The position numbers and the translations under genes were made by a program. A model generated the notes under the pieces. That model saw only the letters and a list, made by a program, of their open reading frames with translations. It made no database searches and was not told the origin of the DNA. Positions 15,883 through 24,641 of a stretch of 36,106 bases of DNA are shown piece after piece; position 1 is the stretch's first letter, and every line of letters begins with the position of its first letter. Source of the DNA: Spirochaetales bacterium (lineage in GTDB: Bacteria > Spirochaetota > GWE2-31-10 > MWDO01); assembly GCA_017540815.1 (NCBI GenBank), contig JAFYAI010000147.1:1-36106 (forward strand), read 5' to 3'.

Positions 15883-16941
15883 TTATTTACTATCAGTCTT
15901 CACTCTCTCATACAATGCCCGATAATCATCAACAAACCTCTTCGGACTAAGCACATCACGGTAATGACGAGCCGTCTCATCATAGGCAAATGGCTCTGAC
16001 AATGCTTTATCCAGCACTTGTGCCAGACTGTCAGCATTCTCAGACTCGAATGTGTAACCGAGATGGTTAGACCTGATAATGTCGGCAAGGCTGCCGTGAC
16101 TTGGACCGACAACACACTTGCCTCTCGAAGCTGCTTCTGTCAGCGGACCGCTTGCTCCGTTGAATGTGAGACGATACGGCAGGACTATTATATCCGCATG
16201 ATTATAGCAGGCAAGCAACTCATCATCGGACAGATATTTCAGCATAAGAGTCACATTCTCACTGTATGACTGAGAATGTTCCTTTATAAAAGTCTCGTCA
16301 AAATCAGCCTGATAGCCGGCAATCAATAGATGAAATACAGACTCCACCCTGCTCAATGCCTCCAACAAAATATCAAGCCCTTTATCATAGCGAGTACCGC
16401 CAATCGCCGCTATAATCGGCACATTCTTAGGCAGTTCGGGAAAATCAACGCTGCCGCAAGTCATATTCTGCGTAAAATCAGGATACTCAATATGAACGAT
16501 ATTCTTAATGCCAATCGAGTTAGCCTGCTGCTCAATCAATGATGTATGCGTCACGCCAAACCGAATATTGCGAAAAATATTCCGCAGGCTGATATTGCGG
16601 ATAAGATTAAACCGAATGACATGAAATGTTATAATCGGATGAAACTTCCGCAGCCGTCCAAGACCAATCCCGAAAAATCTGTAAAACAACGCACCATTCA
16701 GGAAATGCACACAATCGACATTCTCTGATTCTGCGGCATTCTTAACTTCACTGATGAATTTCAGCCAATCTCTGAATTTACGCGGCACAAAGTTGAGATG
16801 CTCATTCTTAATCTGATGGCAGGACAGCAGAGGACTGGTCTGCGAAGAGAAAAACACGAACTCGTGAGGAAGCGTCAAAATCGACTGAATATAATAAAGG
16901 TGATGACCTTTCATTGTGTCATCGACAAGCAGAATCTTCAT
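15883..16941 (-). CDS. Family 4 glycosyltransferase, probable leaderless mRNA
   Basis: 352 residues from ATG 16941. N-terminal KILLVDDTMKGHHLYYIQS, FHVIRFNLIRN, then the donor-side IIAAIGGTRYDKGLDILLEA, LLIAGYQADFDE, YNHADIIVLPYRLTFNGASG and LTEAASRGKCVVGP, typical of GT-B GT4 enzymes. A longer reading from 17043 would add 34 residues that lie across the promoter, so it is rejected. The -10 hexamer ends 8 nt before the A of ATG, placing the transcript start at or next to the start codon; there is no Shine-Dalgarno site. It is transcribed divergently from ugd and points against the neighbouring operons, so it may be regulated separately. Confidence 0.85.
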   Translation of the reverse strand: MKILLVDDTMKGHHLYYIQSILTLPHEFVFFSSQTSPLLSCHQIKNEHLNFVPRKFRDWLKFISEVKNAAESENVDCVHFLNGALFYRFFGIGLGRLRKFHPIITFHVIRFNLIRNISLRNIFRNIRFGVTHTSLIEQQANSIGIKNIVHIEYPDFTQNMTCGSVDFPELPKNVPIIAAIGGTRYDKGLDILLEALSRVESVFHLLIAGYQADFDETFIKEHSQSYSENVTLMLKYLSDDELLACYNHADIIVLPYRLTFNGASGPLTEAASRGKCVVGPSHGSLADIIRSNHLGYTFESENADSLAQVLDKALSEPFAYDETARHYRDVLSPKRFVDDYRALYERVKTDSK

Positions 16942-16948
16942 ATTCAAA

Positions 16949-16977
16949 ACTATACAATAAAAATCAAGCCTTGTCAA
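16949..16977 (-). promoter_or_regulatory. Promoter of the divergent GT4 gene
   Basis: On the - strand a perfect TTGACA (16977-16972) and TATAGT (16954-16949) are 17 nt apart. The start would fall at 16942-16941, on the ATG itself. Confidence 0.75.
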
Positions 16978-16991
16978 ATGAAAAATCATTC

Positions 16992-17020
16992 TTGACGGAT
17001 TGCAGAAAATTGAGTATAAT
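16992..17020 (+). promoter_or_regulatory. Promoter of the ugd operon
   Basis: TTGACG at 16992-16997, 17-nt spacer, TATAAT at 17015-17020. AAGGA at 17036-17040 is 6 nt before ATG 17047. It is back-to-back with the GT4 promoter, with only 14 nt between the two -35 boxes, so one regulator could serve both. Confidence 0.75.
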
Positions 17021-17046
17021 ATAATAATTCTCAAGAAGGACATAAC

Positions 17047-18285
17047 ATGAAAATAGCAGTTGCAGGAACAGGATATGTCGGATTAAGCATGGCGGTGCTG
17101 CTGGCACAGCACAATGAAGTAACAGCAGTCGATATTGTGCGGGATAAAGTCGATATGATCAACGCTCGCAAGTCGCCGATTGCTGATAAGGAACTGGAAG
17201 ATTATCTGGCTAACAAACAGCTTCACTTAACGGCGACGACTGATGCCGAAGCGGCTTATCGTGATGCAGAGTTTATCATTATCGCTGTGCCGACTAACTA
17301 CGATAGCCGGCAGAATTTCTTCGATACATCAGCCGTTGAGGATGTCATTAGTATTATTAAGCAATGCGGCTCACAGGCTGTGATCGTTATCAAATCAACA
17401 ATCCCTGTAGGCTATACAAAATCTGTCAAGACCAAATACAGCTGCAGCAATATTCTGTTCAGCCCTGAGTTCCTGCGGGAAAGCAAAGCTCTCTATGACA
17501 ATCTCTATCCGTCACGCATTATAGTCGGAACGGATCTGACTGATGCAGAGATGACTAACAAAGCCAAAACATTCGCAGGACTGCTGCAAGCCGGAGCGGT
17601 CAAAACCGACATTCCGACACTCATTATGGACACTACCGAAGCGGAAGCAGTCAAACTCTTCGCCAACACTTATCTTGCACTGCGTGTCAGCTACTTCAAT
17701 GAGCTAGATACCTACGCCGAGATGAAAGGTCTCAATACGAAATCGATCATTGACGGGGTGTGCCTTGATCCGCGTATCGGCAGTCAATATAATAATCCTT
17801 CATTCGGCTACGGTGGCTACTGTCTGCCGAAAGACACTAAGCAGCTACTGGCCAACTATCAGGATGTTCCGCAGAATCTCATTGCTTCGATCGTGGAGTC
17901 TAACCGCACTCGCAAAGACTTCATCGCTGACCGTGTCCTGCAGAAAGCAGGATATTACAGTTACTCTGATGACAACACATTCGACGCATCGGAAGAGCGT
18001 CATGTCACGATCGGTGTGTACCGTCTCACGATGAAGAGCAACAGCGACAACTTTCGGCAGAGTTCCATTCAAGGTGTTATGAAGCGTATCAAAGCCAAAG
18101 GTGCGAATGTCATTATCTACGAGCCGACTCTTGAGAACGGCACAACATTCTTCGGAAGCCTTGTCGTCAATGACGGAGCGTCATTCAAGTCACAATGCGA
18201 TGCGATTATTGCCAACAGATATGACTCATTCCTCGATGATGTGAAAGACAAAGTCTATACAAGAGATTTGTTTGGAAGGGATTAG
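17047..18285 (+). CDS. ugd: UDP-glucose 6-dehydrogenase family protein
   Basis: Oxidises a UDP-hexose to a UDP-uronic acid with two NAD+. The 412-residue protein begins with the Rossmann motif [19 protein letters not shown]. It has [40 protein letters not shown], the substrate Lys region [20 protein letters not shown] and the catalytic cysteine in [15 protein letters not shown]. This is the short Ugd form of Gram-negative capsule loci; UDP-GlcA is the expected product, though UDP-hexosamine dehydrogenation cannot be excluded. It is visibly richer in G+C than the flanking transferase genes and has a strong own promoter, heading a five-gene operon. Confidence 0.92.
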   Translation: MKIAVAGTGYVGLSMAVLLAQHNEVTAVDIVRDKVDMINARKSPIADKELEDYLANKQLHLTATTDAEAAYRDAEFIIIAVPTNYDSRQNFFDTSAVEDVISIIKQCGSQAVIVIKSTIPVGYTKSVKTKYSCSNILFSPEFLRESKALYDNLYPSRIIVGTDLTDAEMTNKAKTFAGLLQAGAVKTDIPTLIMDTTEAEAVKLFANTYLALRVSYFNELDTYAEMKGLNTKSIIDGVCLDPRIGSQYNNPSFGYGGYCLPKDTKQLLANYQDVPQNLIASIVESNRTRKDFIADRVLQKAGYYSYSDDNTFDASEERHVTIGVYRLTMKSNSDNFRQSSIQGVMKRIKAKGANVIIYEPTLENGTTFFGSLVVNDGASFKSQCDAIIANRYDSFLDDVKDKVYTRDLFGRD

Positions 18286-18294
18286 AGGTAAGAG

Positions 18295-19248
18295 ATGATG
18301 AGTCTTGCACCCATTGTATTGTTTGTCTATAACAGACCGGATCATACACGACGAACATTAGAAGCACTAATGAATAATATCTTAGCAGATCAATCTGATT
18401 TGTTTATATTTGCAGATGGTCCGAAAGATAATATCTCACTATCTCAAAAACAACAAATTGCCGATACGCGTACTATTCTGCATGAAAAACAATGGTGTAA
18501 AAATGTCATTATCACAGAATCAGAAACTAATAATGGTCTGTCAAAGTCAATTATTGATGGCGTTACAAAAATCATCAATAAATACGGGAAAATTATCGTC
18601 TTAGAAGATGATATTATCACTGGTAAATACTTCCTTCAATATATGAATGATGCTCTTCAGCGATATGAAAACAATAAAAATGTTTGGCACATTACAGGCT
18701 GGAGATACCCTATTGATACAGATAATAAAAATCTATCGTATTTCTATCCTATAATGGACTGCTGGAGTTGGGCGACTTGGGCTGACCGCTGGAAACATTA
18801 TACAAAAGATCCTAAAAATCTCAAAAAAACATTCACAAAAAAAATGATACGCAGATTTAATGCCGATAACTGTGATAAAAATAATTGGCTGCAAGTCGAA
18901 CTTAATTTATCAGGCGATATTAACACATGGGCAATCTTTTGGTATGCTGTTATATTTCAAAATAACGGATTATGTTTAGGTCCGACAACATCATTAGTAA
19001 CCAACAGTGGATTTGATGCTTCCGGAACAAATATACTAATGCATGATAATAGATTATCTAATTCTCATAGCATTGACTATCAGATTACGAATTTTCCTGA
19101 TAAAAACGAAATAAATCAAGAAGAATATAATAAAAATAAAAACTATCTTAAAAGATTAAAAAGGAATAATCCTATATTAATATTTTTCAAAACAGCACTT
19201 TGTAAAACAGGATTATTTCGTATTGCTAAAGCAGTAATGAAGAAATAA
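18295..19248 (+). CDS. Glycosyltransferase (GT-A, family 2-like)
   Basis: 317 residues. The start APIVLFVYNRPDHTRRTLEA, LFIFADGPKD, NNGLSKSIIDGV and the acidic metal-binding VLEDDIITGKYFLQYMNDAL place it in the GT-A group annotated as sugar transferases (GT2-like, resembling GNT-I-type layout). WHITGWRYPI and MDCWSWATWADRWKHY are typical of this subgroup. GAGG at 18285-18288 is 6 nt before ATG 18295; ATG 18298 is the immediate alternative. It is much more AT-rich than ugd immediately upstream, hinting at a different history despite the 9-nt gap. Confidence 0.82.
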   Translation: MMSLAPIVLFVYNRPDHTRRTLEALMNNILADQSDLFIFADGPKDNISLSQKQQIADTRTILHEKQWCKNVIITESETNNGLSKSIIDGVTKIINKYGKIIVLEDDIITGKYFLQYMNDALQRYENNKNVWHITGWRYPIDTDNKNLSYFYPIMDCWSWATWADRWKHYTKDPKNLKKTFTKKMIRRFNADNCDKNNWLQVELNLSGDINTWAIFWYAVIFQNNGLCLGPTTSLVTNSGFDASGTNILMHDNRLSNSHSIDYQITNFPDKNEINQEEYNKNKNYLKRLKRNNPILIFFKTALCKTGLFRIAKAVMKK

Positions 19249-19275
19249 ACATATTCTTAATTAAGGATAATATAG

Positions 19276-20001
19276 ATGATTCATAAAATATGGAGAAATG
19301 TCAAACTTCTAAAAATGCGAATATTTGACGATGTATCTCATCTCAAAACAGATATAAAACTCAATAAAAAATGGTACGGCAATGAATACGGCGGTTTTTT
19401 TATTCATTCTGATATAATATCGAGTGATTCTATAGTCTATTCATTCGGTATAGGAGAAGATATTTCATTTGATTTAGATATAATACAAAAACATAATTGT
19501 TCCGTTCATGGATTTGATCCAACTCCCAAATCTATCAAATGGATAAAACAGAACTGTCCGACTGATAAATTTATTTTTCATCAATATGGAATAAGTGATA
19601 AATCAGGATATGAAACATTTTATTTACCTAAGAACCCCAATCATATATCAGGCAGTGCAACTATACAGGATAATATTAATACTCAGACAGCAATGCAAGT
19701 TGAGATGAAAAAATTATCAGATATTATGGAAGAACTACACCACACTCATATCGATATTCTCAAAATAGATATTGAAGGTTCTGAATATAATGTCATCGAT
19801 AATATATTAGAATCAGGTATACTTGCGAAACAATTATTAATAGAGTTTCACGATAGATTTATTACTAACGGACGGGAAAGATCTAAACAAACAATAAATA
19901 AACTGCATAATGCAGGATATAAGATTTTCGGTATATCAAAAAGTTTGGAAGAAGTATCATTTATTCACCAAACTGCATTCTCAAACAAATGTTTTTCTTA
20001 A
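19276..20001 (+). CDS. FkbM-family methyltransferase
   Basis: 241 residues with an FkbM-type core: VYSFGIGEDISFDLD in place of motif I, VHGFDPTPKS (acidic ribose contact), YGISDKSGYETFYLP and the diagnostic ILKIDIEGSEYNVID followed by LLIEFHDRF. Motif I (GIGED) is degenerate compared with the GANIG of the homologue at 14334, as in a recognised subgroup of FkbM proteins. Probable sugar O-methylation. AAGGA is 9 nt before ATG 19276 and the gene continues the ugd operon; the next gene follows in 15 nt. Confidence 0.82.
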   Translation: MIHKIWRNVKLLKMRIFDDVSHLKTDIKLNKKWYGNEYGGFFIHSDIISSDSIVYSFGIGEDISFDLDIIQKHNCSVHGFDPTPKSIKWIKQNCPTDKFIFHQYGISDKSGYETFYLPKNPNHISGSATIQDNINTQTAMQVEMKKLSDIMEELHHTHIDILKIDIEGSEYNVIDNILESGILAKQLLIEFHDRFITNGRERSKQTINKLHNAGYKIFGISKSLEEVSFIHQTAFSNKCFS

Positions 20002-20016
20002 ATAAAGGACTTCTCC

Positions 20017-21231
20017 ATGACACTTCTCCAAATTAACACAGTTATTAATAGTGGTTCGACTGGGCGAATTGCAGAAGCTCTCGGTGAAACTGTCATAAGT
20101 CATGACTGGCAGTCATATATTGCTTACGGACGCAATCCGAGGTCAAGTTCATCACAGCCAATAAAAATCGGGAACAAACTCGGTATATATAGTCATGTTC
20201 TGCAAACGCGATTATTTGACAGTCACGGATTAGGCTCAAGGCAATCAACTAAACAACTTATCAACCACATCAAAAAAATCAAGCCTGATATAATCCATCT
20301 GCATAATATTCACGGTTACTATCTCAATATTAAAGTTTTGTTTGAATGGCTGCGAACAATAAGCATACCGATTGTGTGGACACTGCATGACTGCTGGACA
20401 TTTACCGGGCATTGTGCATATTATACTGCTGCAAACTGCGACCGCTGGCAGACAGAATGTCACAACTGTCCAGAGAAGCACAATTATCCGAAGAGTATCC
20501 TTTTCGACAGAAGCAGACATAATTACCGATTAAAGAAACGGTTATTTACAGGTCTGAACAATCTCACAATTGTGACTCCTTCGCAGTGGCTTGCAAACGA
20601 AGTCGGCAAATCATTCCTGCAGGAATACAAAACGATAGTCATAAACAACGGCATTGATCTGAATGTTTTCAAACCAACGAGCGGACCTCTGCCGAAAAGC
20701 GTTAATCCTACAAAAAAAATAATCCTCGGTGTCGCCAATGTTTGGACAGAACGAAAAGGTCTGAATGACTTTGTCCGACTTAATGCCATTCTGCCGCAGG
20801 AATATCAGATTGTCATGGTCGGTCTAACCCCGAAACAGATAAAATCCATGCCGAAAAACATCATCTGTATAGAACGAACAGAATCTGCCGAACAGTTGGC
20901 CCAGCTGTATTCTGCAGCGGCTGTATTGTTTAATCCGACTTATGAGGATAATTTTCCGACAGTCAATCTTGAATCCCTTGCCTGCGGCACGCCTGTGATT
21001 ACTTACAATGTCGGCGGCAGTCCTGAGACAATCGATGATAAGACAGGCTGCGTCATTCCATGCGGAGATATTGATGAAGCAGCAGACAAGATCAGGCAAA
21101 TCACATCTCAGGATAAAACCAATTGGACAGCGGCCTGTATAAACCGTGCCTCCAGCCGCTTCAATGCTATCGACAAATATAAAGAATATTTTGCATTATA
21201 CAGGAATATATTGGGAGAACTCCGTCCATGA
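20017..21231 (+). CDS. Family 4 glycosyltransferase (WcaC-like) with a cysteine cluster
   Basis: 404 residues. LLQINTVINSGSTGRIAEAL, IIHLHNIHGYYLN and WTLHDCWTFTGHCAYY form the acceptor domain. A cluster C-X7-C-X6-C-X2-C (ending CHNCP) follows at about 137-155, matching the one in the GT4 at 13055. The donor domain has ILGVANVWTERKGLNDF, YQIVMVGLTPKQ and FNPTYEDNFPTVNLESLACG, with NVGGSPETID after it. It resembles colanic-acid glycosyltransferases WcaC. AAAGGA is 7 nt before ATG 20017, and the stop overlaps the next gene's start as ATGA. Confidence 0.88.
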   Translation: MTLLQINTVINSGSTGRIAEALGETVISHDWQSYIAYGRNPRSSSSQPIKIGNKLGIYSHVLQTRLFDSHGLGSRQSTKQLINHIKKIKPDIIHLHNIHGYYLNIKVLFEWLRTISIPIVWTLHDCWTFTGHCAYYTAANCDRWQTECHNCPEKHNYPKSILFDRSRHNYRLKKRLFTGLNNLTIVTPSQWLANEVGKSFLQEYKTIVINNGIDLNVFKPTSGPLPKSVNPTKKIILGVANVWTERKGLNDFVRLNAILPQEYQIVMVGLTPKQIKSMPKNIICIERTESAEQLAQLYSAAAVLFNPTYEDNFPTVNLESLACGTPVITYNVGGSPETIDDKTGCVIPCGDIDEAADKIRQITSQDKTNWTAACINRASSRFNAIDKYKEYFALYRNILGELRP

Positions 21232-22004
21232 CCATATCCATTATTACAGTCTGCTATAACAGCGAGCAAACAATCGCACGAACAATCGAATCTGTCTTGG
21301 CTCAGGACTACCCACATTTGGAATACATCATCATCGACGGAGCATCGACTGATAACACAATGGAGATAGTCCGCAAATACGAAGACACATTCAGAAAGAA
21401 AGGCGTGCAGTATATAACACAATCCGAGCCGGATAAAGGTATATACGACGCCATGAACAAAGGCATACAAAAATCATCAGGTGATGTAATTGGGATAATC
21501 AACTCTGACGATCGGCTCGCCGAACCGAATGTTCTGTCATCAGTAGCAGAATGTTTTGAACGGCACAATTGTGACACATTATACGGCAACATCATCATTG
21601 CTAATAATAATAAACCTTATCGCTATTGGCGAGGCGGCAAACCGAGGACATTCCGATACGGCTGGATGCCGCCGCATCCGGCATTCTTCGTCAAGAAAGA
21701 GATTTATACACGATACGGCATATTTCGGCTTGACTGCGGTGTAAATGCTGACTACGAACTTATGCTGCGGCTGCTCGAAAAAGAGAAAGTCAGTACTCAT
21801 TGGCTGGATAAAACGCTTACTATCATGTCAGCAGGCGGCACAAGTGACAGCGGTCTAAGCACTCGCATCAAGAGTATAGACGACAACAGGAAAGCATGGC
21901 TCGTAAACAACATGCAGTGTCCGCCTCTGACTGTTTATCTTAAAAAACTGCGAAAACTGCCGCAGTTTATCACTGCAAAATTTATAAAGATAACACATAA
22001 ATAA
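21228..22004 (+). CDS. Family 2 glycosyltransferase (WcaE-like)
   Basis: 258 residues. ISIITVCYNSEQTIARTIES, YIIIDGASTDNTMEI, EPDKGIYDAMNKGI and the metal site IGIINSDDRL are the standard set of the short GT2 enzymes beside WcaC-type GT4s. The segment GWMPPHPAFFVKKEIY and CGVNADYELMLRLL completes the family pattern. Genes in this order (GT4 then WcaE/WcaA-like GT2) are common in colanic-acid-like loci, so both probably act in successive steps. ATG overlaps the GT4 stop (ATGA), indicating translational coupling. The operon ends here at a strong hairpin. Confidence 0.9.
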   Translation: MTISIITVCYNSEQTIARTIESVLAQDYPHLEYIIIDGASTDNTMEIVRKYEDTFRKKGVQYITQSEPDKGIYDAMNKGIQKSSGDVIGIINSDDRLAEPNVLSSVAECFERHNCDTLYGNIIIANNNKPYRYWRGGKPRTFRYGWMPPHPAFFVKKEIYTRYGIFRLDCGVNADYELMLRLLEKEKVSTHWLDKTLTIMSAGGTSDSGLSTRIKSIDDNRKAWLVNNMQCPPLTVYLKKLRKLPQFITAKFIKITHK

Positions 22005-22007
22005 AAC

Positions 22008-22028
22008 AAGAGCGGTTATACCGCTCTT
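22008..22028. terminator. Bidirectional intrinsic terminator
   Basis: Arms AAGAGCGGT and ACCGCTCTT (9 bp, loop TAT), flanked by A-rich sequence on the left and T-rich on the right that pair further. It closes both the ugd operon (+) and alr (-), whose stop codons are 3-4 nt from the arms. Confidence 0.9.
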
Positions 22029-22031
22029 ATT

Positions 22032-23219
22032 TTATTTATGTGTTAGAATCCTCTCCACTCTCGCCGCAATGTCTGTCGTAATCTCATAACTAATCGTTCC
22101 CTGGATTGCGGCGAGGTCGTCAGCATCCTGATGGCACTGTGGCTTTGATCCGAATACAATTACTTTATCACCGACATTGACATATTCATCAGTCTCAATG
22201 ACGATTAGATCCATCGTAACTCGCCCAACTTGATGATAAACATTGCCATTGATCATCACTGTGAGTTTGTTGGACAGACTGCGGCTTATTCCGTCGCCAT
22301 ATCCAAGCGGGATCGTCGCCAACCTGCAAGGCTTAGTCGTCTTATAAGTATGATTGTAGCAGACTCCTGTTCCGGCAGGCACATCGTTGGTGTGTATCAC
22401 ATGAGTCACCAATGTCATCACCGGCCGCAGTCCGAGATTATATCCGTCGCAGTTCGGAGCATAACCATAAGTGAGGATTCCCGGTCTCATCCCGAATGGT
22501 CCAATGCCGAGAGAAGACATACTCGGGATATTATAGCCATTCTTAGTCTCGTATTCTGCCTGACGCTCATCATCGAAAATACCATAAAGAATAGCACCTG
22601 AGTTATAACAATGATACATGTCAGCTACAATATTATATTCTGCCAGCCGAGCCACAGCATCTTTAAGAATGGCTAACTGACGGCGAGTGAAATCTTCATC
22701 TGACTCGCTCATCGCGAAGTGAGTGTACATCGATGCGAAGTGAAGATACGGAGATTTGGAGATAAAACCAGCCAACTCCAAGACATTCTTAGGACTAACA
22801 CCGAGTCGGGAAAATCCGGTATCGAGTTTAATATGCAATGAGATTGTTTTATTGAGTTTCTCAGCGACAGCAGCGATTGTTTTGACATTCTCAATATCGC
22901 TGACTGAGAGCTCTATATCATTCCGGATAGCATTCTGAATGTCGGACTCATCGTCAAGTTCCACTCCGAGCGTGAATATCGGCATCGTTATGCCGTTCTG
23001 CCGCAGACGCAGTCCCTCATCAATCCGTGCTACCGCAAGCATCCGGACAAGCCCGCTGTCCTGAAGAACTTTGGACACAAGCACACTGTCATGACCGTAA
23101 GCATTTGCCTTGACAGGCACTATGAGCGGTCCGTTCCACTTATTCTTGGCAAGTTTAATATTATTCAGCAGTGCATCTGCATCGATTAATGCGTATGGAT
23201 ATTTTTTTTGATTGGACAT
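22032..23219 (-). CDS. alr: Alanine racemase
   Basis: PLP-dependent conversion of L- to D-alanine for peptidoglycan. 395 residues from ATG 23219. The PLP lysine is Lys37 in VPVKANAYGHD; further family blocks are HIKLDTGFSRLGV, MYTHFAMSES, MRPGILTYG, the VCYNHTYKT segment with the likely catalytic Tyr, IPLGYGDG and GRVTMDLIVI. Length is slightly above the usual 360-390. A GTG at 23237 could add six residues, but the G-rich Shine-Dalgarno-like tract at 23231-23240 then falls inside the gene, so the ATG is preferred. It has its own promoter and terminator, so it is a single-gene unit, unrelated to the glycan locus it abuts. Confidence 0.95.
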   Translation of the reverse strand: MSNQKKYPYALIDADALLNNIKLAKNKWNGPLIVPVKANAYGHDSVLVSKVLQDSGLVRMLAVARIDEGLRLRQNGITMPIFTLGVELDDESDIQNAIRNDIELSVSDIENVKTIAAVAEKLNKTISLHIKLDTGFSRLGVSPKNVLELAGFISKSPYLHFASMYTHFAMSESDEDFTRRQLAILKDAVARLAEYNIVADMYHCYNSGAILYGIFDDERQAEYETKNGYNIPSMSSLGIGPFGMRPGILTYGYAPNCDGYNLGLRPVMTLVTHVIHTNDVPAGTGVCYNHTYKTTKPCRLATIPLGYGDGISRSLSNKLTVMINGNVYHQVGRVTMDLIVIETDEYVNVGDKVIVFGSKPQCHQDADDLAAIQGTISYEITTDIAARVERILTHK

Positions 23220-23249
23220 AATAAAAAAATCCCCCACCCCAATAGCAAA

Positions 23250-23278
23250 ACTATAAACCTTTTGTGAATTTTTGTCAA
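23250..23278 (-). promoter_or_regulatory. Promoter of alr
   Basis: On the - strand TTGACA (23278-23273), 17-nt spacer, TATAGT (23255-23250). The predicted start near 23243 leaves a leader of about 24 nt. Confidence 0.75.
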
Positions 23279-23300
23279 GAAAAAGAATGAATAAAAGGTA

Positions 23301-23346
23301 AAAAAGATTAGAAATTATTACTAATGCAATAATTTCTAATCTTTTT
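23301..23346 (-). terminator. Intrinsic terminator after the Fn3-like gene
   Basis: Perfect 19-bp arms (23301-23319 and 23328-23346) around an 8-nt loop, AT-rich, with T-runs on both strands. The right arm contains the stop codon (23336-23338) of the upstream - strand gene. Confidence 0.85.
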
Positions 23347-24571
23347 GGGTATTATATAATATTGTATGAATCGAAGTCAGATACACTGATGTCTCTTTCG
23401 GATAACTCTCCAACGGCAGAACGAGATAGATATACGCTTTGCGGTAGTCACCCTGCAAATAGTAGATCACTCCGGCATAGTAAGACACTCTGTCTCGCAT
23501 AGACACTGACAGCGGCTCGCAGAGCAGATTCTCCAATGTGAATAACGCATTAAGATAATCCTTCTCCCGCAGCAGACTCTGCAGCAGCTTATACTCCAGA
23601 TCAAACTCCTGCGGAGTGTAAGAGTCCTCGTCTTCAAGCATTGTGAAGTCGAGTTTATCACCTGCACCGTGATTTTTTTGATTAAGATATGCCTGCACAT
23701 CGTCATTTTCGGCAAGCATGACATTGTGAGCTGCCGCAGTCTTATCAGAATACGCCATCGGGATCGGCGCTTTGTAGATAAACGGTTTCTTAATCGGCTT
23801 GCCGGTAATCGGATCAGTCTTGAATGTAAGCAGCGGCAGCGGAATGAAGTTATCAATATTAAACTCAGCCATAATATCGCTGCTCTCTGAGATATACACA
23901 GGTCCATCGGTGATATTCACATTCGGTGTGTAAGAATGATGACTTTCATCGGAAAAAAATATCGCATAATAATAGTTGATATTCGATACAGGCATATCGG
24001 TCAGAGTCTGTGCGTCCAAACTGCAGTTGGCAATCTTAATCGCCTGAGCCAAAGCATAATCACCTGTAATTGGCGACAAACTTCGATATATAGAGACACT
24101 CTTGCCATTGTCAGTGCCGTCATACGACCAATGCAGCTGAATATGATTATCATGAGCATCCGCTCTGAATGATGTTATCGCAAGAGTTTTCTGATGCTCT
24201 ATAACAACCGGCTTGAATGTGTAATTGCGAAATGAGATAAATATCACATTGCGGAAACTGTTATGACTGTTGCGGATAATCACCGCATAATAACTCTGAC
24301 CAACAGGTGGAGCGTCATTATACTCCTCTTCGCCGTCGTAAAGCTCGGCAATCTTCTCCGCACGGCTCAATACATCTTCACTGTTGATAATGCTGCTGCT
24401 GCGGTAAACCTCCAGCACATCGACGAAGTTAGACGGATTTTTCCAAGTCAGGCACACAACGCCGTCATGTTCCGTAACTTTTATCCGCGATACAAACTTT
24501 GCTTCGATCTCCTGTGAGAATACGAAAACAGCGATATTTATTACAATAAGAAGAAATAGAATCTTTTTCAT
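23336..24571 (-). CDS. Exported protein with two fibronectin-III-like modules
   Basis: 411 residues from ATG 24571, which starts a signal peptide (KKILFLLIVINIAVFVFS, likely cleavage before QE). Two Fn3-like beta modules follow, around 30-120 (VVCLTWKNPS, LEVYRSSS, SYYAVIIR) and 135-225 (IQLHWSYDG, VSIYRSLSP, NYYYAIFFSD). A middle segment is proline-rich, and the C-terminal ~100 residues look helical and TPR-like (LLQSLLREKDYLNALFTLEN, YYAGVIYYLQGDYRKAYIYL). Tandem Fn3 plus TPR suggests an envelope scaffold; no catalytic motif is visible. A GTG at 24592 is possible but would prefix non-signal residues. Conserved exported proteins of this kind are common in treponemes; the function is unknown. 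Confidence 0.75.
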   Translation of the reverse strand: MKKILFLLIVINIAVFVFSQEIEAKFVSRIKVTEHDGVVCLTWKNPSNFVDVLEVYRSSSIINSEDVLSRAEKIAELYDGEEEYNDAPPVGQSYYAVIIRNSHNSFRNVIFISFRNYTFKPVVIEHQKTLAITSFRADAHDNHIQLHWSYDGTDNGKSVSIYRSLSPITGDYALAQAIKIANCSLDAQTLTDMPVSNINYYYAIFFSDESHHSYTPNVNITDGPVYISESSDIMAEFNIDNFIPLPLLTFKTDPITGKPIKKPFIYKAPIPMAYSDKTAAAHNVMLAENDDVQAYLNQKNHGAGDKLDFTMLEDEDSYTPQEFDLEYKLLQSLLREKDYLNALFTLENLLCEPLSVSMRDRVSYYAGVIYYLQGDYRKAYIYLVLPLESYPKETSVYLTSIHTILYNTQKD

Positions 24572-24641
24572 ATTATCTTTTCGGCAACTCACTTCTAATT
24601 ATACAAAAATATTTTTATTTTTTTCCTGAAAAAATATTTTT

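Noticed and set aside
15883..17043. Longer GT4 protein starting at 17043
   Set aside because: The extra 34 residues overlap both divergent promoters, and the conserved GT4 N-terminus begins at ATG 16941.
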